Below, piece after piece: positions 58,311 to 64,000 of a DNA stretch of 64,000 nt (within the stretch, counting starts at the first letter, position 1; each line of letters starts with the position of its first letter). The DNA is taken from the NCBI GenBank assembly GCA_028751875.1, contig CM054138.1, positions 38,328,276 through 38,392,275 on the forward strand. Direction: 5' to 3'. A model generated the notes under the pieces. It was not told the DNA's origin and did not search any database. It saw only the letters and a program-made list of their open reading frames with translations. A program made the translations under genes and the position numbers. The DNA is from Rapana venosa (lineage: Eukaryota; Mollusca; Gastropoda; Neogastropoda; Muricidae).

Positions 58311-59108
58311 TAACCCAGACCTGCCAGTCGTGCTACTATCAATTACGGCGTATTAGTGCAATTCGAAAGTACCTGTCCACAGATGCAACATCTAAACTCG
58401 TTACGTCTCTCATTCTTTCACGTCTGGACTACTGCAATTCCCTTTTGGCTGGTCTGCCAGCAACATCAATCCACTCCTTTCAACGTATACAAAACTCTGC
58501 AGCTCGACTAGTCCTCAGAAAGAAAAGTCTGAGCACATTACCCCTCTCTTGCGATCTCTCCCCTTGTTGCCTGTGTCACAGAGAGTAAACTATAAGATCA
58601 GTACCCTCTGTTACAAATGTCTCCACAAAACAGCACCCGCCTACCTCTGTGAATGTCTTCACTTGTACACTCCTTCTCGTTCTCTCCGCTCTGCTGCAAT
58701 TACCTTGACCTTAGGAATACCTAGATTCAACCAATCCACCATTGGCCGTCACTCTTTCTCTATTTCTGATCCATCGATCTGGAATGGCATCCCTCCCTCT
58801 CTCCGCCAAAAGCCTTCTTATGACACTTTTAAATCCAGTCTCAAGACATTTATTTCAAACCTAAGATTTTCCTCTCCTGCTTGATCTCATAGTTTTTCCC
58901 TGCCCTCAACAGCTAAGATTCTATCGCCCCGCCAGGGTGTGTGACCTGTGTGTGTGTGTGTGTGTGTGCGCGCGTGCGTGTGCATATTTGGACTTGGTGG
59001 AACTATTAATTGTTACTGGTTGTATGACTGTGTAAGAATGAGTTGAGTGCAAGCGCTTTGATTTGTCTCTGCAAGATATAGCGCTATATAAATTCCATTT
59101 ATTATTAT

Positions 59109-59434
59109 TAAAGTTCGTGCTGCAAACAACACTTTCTCAATTCCATTTCTTCTTTTGAAATCTAATTGTAAGTCAGTTATCTTCCAAAAATTTGAAAAAA
59201 GGGGGAATGAAACCAGCTTTGCTCAAAATGATACCGCGTTACGTTATTGCTGGAACTACGCTTGAGCAATGCCAAACGTCTCTGTTATCTAGATCAGGTC
59301 AGAAATAAGCAAATGTCTACATAATTCTTACAGAATGCTTGTAATGTACAAGATAAGTTGTATTGTTACTTGTACCTTAAAATAGGATCTTTGTGATTAA
59401 TTTTTATTGGTATATTACTATTACCTGTCTGTGC
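59109..59434. other. Gene-free stretch
   Basis: No feature recognised. Confidence 0.5.
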
Positions 59435-59590
59435 CTGTGTGACTGTGTGTGCACACGTGTGCACACCCTGCAAACATACACGTGTTTGTGATCACATGCA
59501 TTTAATCATGTGCACAAGTATGCAGATATTCGTAACCTGTGTATTCAGCTGCGCGCATTCATATGCTTATGCATGTTTCTTCTTTTGCAT
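59435..59590. repeat. Alternating TG/CA-rich stretch with 20-bp palindrome
   Basis: GTGTGCACACGTGTGCACAC (59,447-59,466) is a perfect palindrome within degenerate CATG/TGCA-rich sequence. 59,591-59,980 has no feature recognised. Confidence 0.85.
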
Positions 59591-59976
59591 AGATAAACGT
59601 TTGTTTTTTAAGAATCCGGCTCCTGTGTCATGGGAATTGGCACCAGTCCTGTCCAAAGACGAGTCAGGGATGGGAGATGGTGGGGAGAAATGTGCAAGGA
59701 GATGGTCCATTATCTCCCCATCACACTGCAGGACGGGGGCTGGAAGCTCTTAGTGCCAACGTGTATCCTGAGTGATATGACAGAGATTGGTGGTAATGGA
59801 AACGCGTTCCAATTATAAAACATTAAGAAAATGACCGAATCTTAATGACAAGGAAAAGGGAGGGGAAAGGAGAGAATAAAAGGAGAAATGTTGAAAACTG
59901 ACGAAAGAGAGGGAAAGGAAAACAGAGAGAGCTAAAAATGTTAACTGATACAAGTGTGTGCAATGACATATTATGC

Positions 59977-59980
<4 letters not shown>

Positions 59981-60057
<77 letters not shown>
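59981..60057. repeat. (CT)n microsatellite
   Basis: CT dinucleotides with one TTTT interruption near 60,017. 60,058-60,640 shows no gene or repeat. Confidence 0.95.
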
Positions 60058-60058
<1 letters not shown>

Positions 60059-60644
60059 GCAGAGAGATTGCGGATATTTAAAAATTGTAACAGTCCATTC
60101 AGGTCTAATGAACAAATGTGCAAAAGGAATATTTCAAATTTGCAAACTTCAAACGTTACAAATTCAAACTTCATGTATAGCACTCTATAGCGTTTTTAAA
60201 AAATGTTTCCAGGAATACTTAAAGCATAGATTATGACTGCTCCTAACTGGTCTTCAACAACTGTATAAAGAGTAGGTATATCAAATATCATGCTGAAATC
60301 TCAGTGTCGGAAGGATTTACTGACCATAAGCTCTTACTGGTCTGTATAAAAGTTTTGGTACATAGCCGTAAAGATTGATTACATTAAGTAAAAATATTGC
60401 ATTTTTGGAAACATTACTGCTCTCAGTTATGTTGTCACTCTCATTATGACTTGTCGGTAAGCGTTTCATTTTTGAACAACACGCCCAGAAATATTCTTTG
60501 CTCGACCATGACGATCAATTAGTATATTAAGTTTGCTGAGGTTAGTTCGCAACATATGTTGAATATATGTGATACATTACATGCCAATAATTTGAACAGC
60601 TGTCCAACGCACGCTTCTACACCATCGGCCAGATGATGCTGGCA

Positions 60645-61672
60645 AGTAGGTACAGCCTGCCACATAGACACTGTTACTCGCTACAACCTGCTACATAGAC
60701 ATTGTTTACACATATACAGCCTGCCACATAGATATTCTTCACTCATGTACAGCCTGCCACATAGACACTGTTTACTCATATACAACCTGCTACATAGACA
60801 TTGTTTACTCATATACAACCTGCCACATAGACACTGTTGACTCATGTACAGCATGCCACATAGATACTGTTTACTCATGTACAGCCTGCCACATAGACAC
60901 TGTTTACTCATGTACAGCCTGCCACATAGACACTGTTGACTCATGTCACATGACCTGCTCAATAGTCCACATGTACTGTTTACTCATGTACAGCCTGCCA
61001 CATAGACACTGTTTACTCATGTACAGCCTGCCACATAGATACTGTTTACTCATGTACAGCCTGCCACATAGACACTGTTTACTCATGTACAGCCTGCCAC
61101 ATAGATACTTTTCACTCATGTACAGCCTGCCACATAGATACTTTTCACTCATGTACAGCTTGCCACATAGACACTGTTGACTCATGTACAGCCTGCCACA
61201 TAGATACTCTTCACTCATGTACAGCCTGCCACATAGATACTCTTCACTCATGTACAGCCTGCCACATAGATACTCTTCACTCATGTACAGCCTGCCACAT
61301 AGATACTCTTCACTCATGTACAGCCTGCCACATAGATACTTTTCACTCATGTACAGCCTGCCACATAGACACTGTTGACTCATGTACAGCCTGCCACGTA
61401 GACTGTTTACTCATGTACAGCCTACCACATAGACACTGTTTACTCATGTACAGCCTGCCACATAGACTGTTTACTCATGTACAGCCTACCACATAGACAC
61501 TGTTTGACTCATGTACAGCCTGCCACATAGACACTGTTGACTCATGTACAGCCTGCCACATAGACACTGTTGACTCACGTACAGCCTGCCACATAGATAC
61601 TCTTCACTCATTTACAGCCTGCCACATAAACACTGTTTACTCATGTACAGCCAGCCACACAGACACTGTTTA
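60645..61672 (-). repeat. 33-bp minisatellite, about 31 units
   Basis: The unit contains ACTCATGTACAGCCTGCCAC followed by ATAGACACTGTTT. Variants have ATAGATACTCTTC or ATAGATACTTTTC, and some are 28 bases (five bases lost after ATAGAC). From about 61,386 to 61,507 a 28+33-base pair of units occurs twice, a small higher-order repeat. A 33-base period keeps both strands open (MSKQCLCGRLY on minus, MYSLPHRH on plus). No evidence supports translation. The array resumes at 61,866-61,925. Confidence 0.95.
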
Positions 61673-61865
61673 AAGTCCTTCGGATGAGACTATAAACCGA
61701 GGCCCCGTGTGCGAACGCATGCAGAACATCTTGCGCATATGTTAAATCCTGTTCCGCTGTTCGAAAGAGTAGGCCATTGTGTGCCGGTGGGAACAGATGA
61801 CAAAGTTTACAAAACCGCATACACAGGCATAAATTTAAAACAAAAAACAAATAAAGTCATCTGAG
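61673..61865 (+). mobile_element. SINE 3' segment inserted in the minisatellite
   Basis: AAGTCCTTCGGATGAGACTA to ACATCTTGCGCATATGTT and GAGTAGGCCATTGTGTGCCG resembles the 3' part of the SINE at 41,226-41,345 and 50,328-50,445. It ends in an A-rich stretch (AAACAAAAAACAAATAAA). Minisatellite units lie on both sides. The tRNA-like head is absent. Confidence 0.65.
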
Positions 61866-61954
61866 CCCGCCAAATTGACTCTGTTTACTCATGTATAGCT
61901 TGCCACATAGACTGTTCACTCATGTATAATCTTAGGAAAAGATTCAGAATCGTA

Positions 61955-62292
61955 AATGAGTTTTCCCCGTAGCGATGCGGGAGACCTGTCAGTATGAATA
62001 TCATCCCCACTCTCTTGAAATTCTGTGCTAGTATATCCCTTTGTTTCTATCCCTCTCTGTTTCTGCCTCGTTCCTTTTCTTCCTGCCACCTCCTTCTTGT
62101 CTTTTTTCTGCCTACTTGGTCCATTACCCTGCCCTTATCAGAAAGACTTAAAAGATAATAACTCTCTCCCATGCCGAAGTCGGATACACTGGGATTGACT
62201 GAGACATTTAAGAGCAGCGCAACGCATTTTTGCTCATATGACAAACAAAAATATTGCTGTCTGAGCATTTGACAAAACCACGAAGAAAAAAG
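61955..62292 (+). mobile_element. SINE-like repeat, copy 2
   Basis: Same landmarks as 9,474-9,797: ATCATCCCCACTCTCTTGAA, CTTGGTCCATTACCC, GAAAGACTTAAAAGATAATA, GCCGAAGTCGGAT, GCAACGCATTTTTGCTC and TTGCTGTCTGAGCATTTGAC. The tail is more decayed (ACAAAACCACGAAGAAAAAA). Confidence 0.6.
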
Positions 62293-62489
62293 CAGTTCTA
62301 TCAAAGGATGAAAATGCATTAATATCAGTGGAGCATGATTCTTAGTAGAATCACATTATTCATTTCAAAAAGTGATTTGAAACATAAACTGCTTAAAAGT
62401 AATGTGAGCCTAATTACAAGGAAATCGCCAACCCAATTTAGGGCAACATTTAGATCAAACTGTGAAAATTGAAGAGTTTGATCATTAGA

Positions 62490-62818
<329 letters not shown>

Positions 62819-62834
62819 ATGGTGGAGAGACAAT

Positions 62835-63005
62835 CCTTCAAGACATTTTAATTTCTTTCCTGTGTCGTAATTTAGCAAATAGCGAAGGAAAATCTAGCCA
62901 AAACCACCTCGCAAATGAAAGGATAGGAGCGGGGTGAGGAATTATGGGCCTACCTCACGTGTGAAATGTCGTTAGGTAATATATTATGTGAGCGAGAGGA
63001 GGAGG
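62835..63005. repeat. Microsatellite-linked dispersed repeat, copy 2
   Basis: Matches 34,779-34,945 with a few substitutions and one short insertion (ATTATGGGCCTACCTC near 62,941). It again directly follows a long microsatellite. 63,020-63,085 is GACA/GAGA-rich. Confidence 0.8.
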
Positions 63006-63194
63006 ATATATAATTAAAAACACAGACAGAGAGAGAGAGAGAGACAGACACACAGACAGTGTCTGACAGACAGACAGACAGGACTCAAGAAATGAGTGAT
63101 GTAGGCACAAGAAAGTAAGACTGTAAAAAACAGGCCATGCAAAAATGCTTACTGTGGTAGCCAGTCTCACAAAAAGTAGGGGGGAAAAGCACAA

Positions 63195-63232
63195 AGGTGG
63201 ATCGGTGGTCTAGAGGTAACGCCCCTTTTGAC
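63195..63232 (+). mobile_element. tRNA-like head fragment
   Basis: GGTGGATCGGTGGTCTAGAG followed by GTAACGCC looks like a tRNA 5' half with an A box. The 3' half is absent. Probably a truncated SINE. Confidence 0.4.
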
Positions 63233-63306
63233 ACAACAAAACAAACATTTACATCATCTATTGAATCAAAATGACTTAAGTGTACACTAAAAGCATATTG
63301 CATTCT

Positions 63307-63311
<5 letters not shown>

Positions 63312-63374
<63 letters not shown>
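63312..63374. repeat. (CT)n microsatellite
   Basis: Pure CT dinucleotides, lying where the family D zinc-knuckle region would be expected on the minus strand. Confidence 0.95.
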
Positions 63375-63378
<4 letters not shown>

Positions 63379-63379
63379 A

Positions 63380-64000
63380 CTATATCGATGTACATTGTTG
63401 TTGAGTGGTAAAACATTACATCTCACCTGTGACACAGCAACTCTAAAGCAGTAGGTATCTAAGTGTAGAAGATATTCTTCTTTAACAAATATTGTTTTGA
63501 AGCACCTGTAACTGTCATATCTGTCTCGGTCTCTGATTGTACTATACCATTCCTGCATAAACATATCAACTAGTCTTTGCTTAAACAGATGTAAGAATAC
63601 CTTGGCGTCACAGCTGAATCCTGCATCACATAAAATTTGTCTAATCATAGAAACCCAACAGTTCTTCCCAGATATATCCATGTCAAGCAACATTTGATAA
63701 GCATTATATGGTAGTCTGTTAGAATTCATTTGTAATAATTTAATCCAATATCTAAGAGTATTGATACATGAGTTGATGTATAGAGGATATCGACCCAGCT
63801 CACCAATATCATTTTATTTGGTGTTTTTAATGGTACACTCCAAAATCTCTTGCAAGCCATCTCTATATGTTCCAATTTATGTAACCCCATATCTCTGATG
63901 AATATAGTAAGATTGGCTGTATTTTAATGTCAAAGATCTTGAAAAATGTTTCAGCGTTAATTTCTTTATATTTATGGGAGAAAAAACCCTATTTAATTCT
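63380..64000 (-). pseudogene. LINE family D, post-RT region, runs off the window
   Basis: Minus strand: GELGRYPLYINSCINTLRYW (about 63,800-63,740), IKLLQMNSNRLPYNAYQMLL, DMDISGKNCWVSMIRQILCD, FLHLFKQRLVDMFMQEWYST, RDRDRYDSYRCFKTIFVKEE and YCFRVAVSQVRCNVLPLNNN at about 63,400. This long, nearly open segment (63,729 to about 63,385) is the C-terminal half of family D after the RT thumb. The RT lies beyond the window edge, with pieces at 63,960-63,800. The knuckle is replaced by the (CT)n tract. Confidence 0.75.

Larger units (their letters stand above)
56850..59108 (+). mobile_element. LINE family A, plus-strand copy with full 3' end
   Basis: 5'-truncated in the linker (WYNRDILAAKRKRRQ, 56,855-56,900). 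RT blocks follow: LKTAIVTPLLKKHDLE, NYRPVSNQPFTLVLEKVVL (about 57,550), FDTIDHSILLSRLQKIFGVT (about 57,772), CGVPQGSVLGPVFFTLFTAP (about 57,925) and FYADDSQILSSDTPENLPSL (about 58,023). The segment that should follow ASIEFG is replaced by a piece of the family's own 3' tail (58,225-58,305). The C-terminal part is then open: LDYCNSLLAGLPATSIHSFQ to GRHSFSISDPSIWNGIPPSL. It ends with AGCGCTATATAAATTCCATT and ATT triplets. A 50-bp insertion sits near its 5' end. Confidence 0.9.

Noticed and set aside
60681..61383. Repeated MSKQCLCGRLY protein
   Set aside because: A 33-bp tandem array keeps frames open on both strands by arithmetic. No signal peptide, start context or flanking exons.

Overview
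The window holds no intact host gene, rRNA, functional tRNA or operon. It is repeat-dense animal DNA, almost entirely dead non-LTR retrotransposons (LINEs), SINEs, minisatellites and microsatellites. The mix of RTE-like, CR1/L2-like and RNase H-bearing LINEs, tRNA-headed SINEs and long (GT)n, (GA)n and (GATA)n tracts fits an invertebrate, most likely a mollusc (possibly a gastropod). That assignment is inference from repeat style, not proof.

Layout. 1-130: unreadable homopolymers. 131-12,195: good sequence with a 3' RTE-like fragment (131-880), an EN-RT element on the minus strand (937-3,290) and a CR1-like RT split by a nested CR1/L2-like element (4,709-7,752). Then follow SINE-like repeats at 8.4, 9.5 and 10.0 kb, a candidate terminal exon or retrocopy near 11.0 kb and further LINE fragments. 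12,200 to about 29,815: a block with strongly degraded base quality, where neighbouring bases collapse into homopolymers. In it a pyrimidine-rich minisatellite, an RTE-like EN-RT element (16.85-20.10 kb), an AT-rich minisatellite, a CR1/L2-like copy (25.7-26.6 kb) and a 33-bp minisatellite can still be recognised. 29,815-40,500: clean sequence with microsatellites, an internally deleted EN-RT element (31.7-33.7 kb) ending in a 42-bp perfect inverted repeat, dispersed repeats and LINE 3' ends.

40,508-49,109 and 49,610-58,220 are two near-identical copies of the same 8.6 kb, separated by exactly 500 N. Each copy is most error-prone next to the gap, so this is almost certainly an unmerged contig overlap or haplotype duplicate. 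Each copy carries a SINE, microsatellites, an RTE-like element with a CR1/L2-like element inserted in its ORF, an RNase H LINE tail, a tRNA/5S-headed SINE and a plus-strand CR1/L2-like element. 58.2-64.0 kb: the rest of that element, a 33-bp minisatellite array interrupted by a SINE piece, more SINE-like repeats, long (CT)n tracts and an RT fragment running off the end.

No exciting new gene system is supported. The observations most worth following are the tRNA/5S chimeric SINE with perfect target-site duplications, the 3' tail shared between an RNase H LINE and short repeats, two readable nested insertions, a 50-bp retroposed insertion with an 11-bp duplication, and two assembly artefacts that would mislead automatic annotation.

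LINE family labels used below: A = CR1/L2-like; B = RTE-like EN-RT; C = second RTE-like EN-RT; D = unassigned LINE with a C-terminal Cys/His knuckle; E = LINE with C-terminal RNase H.
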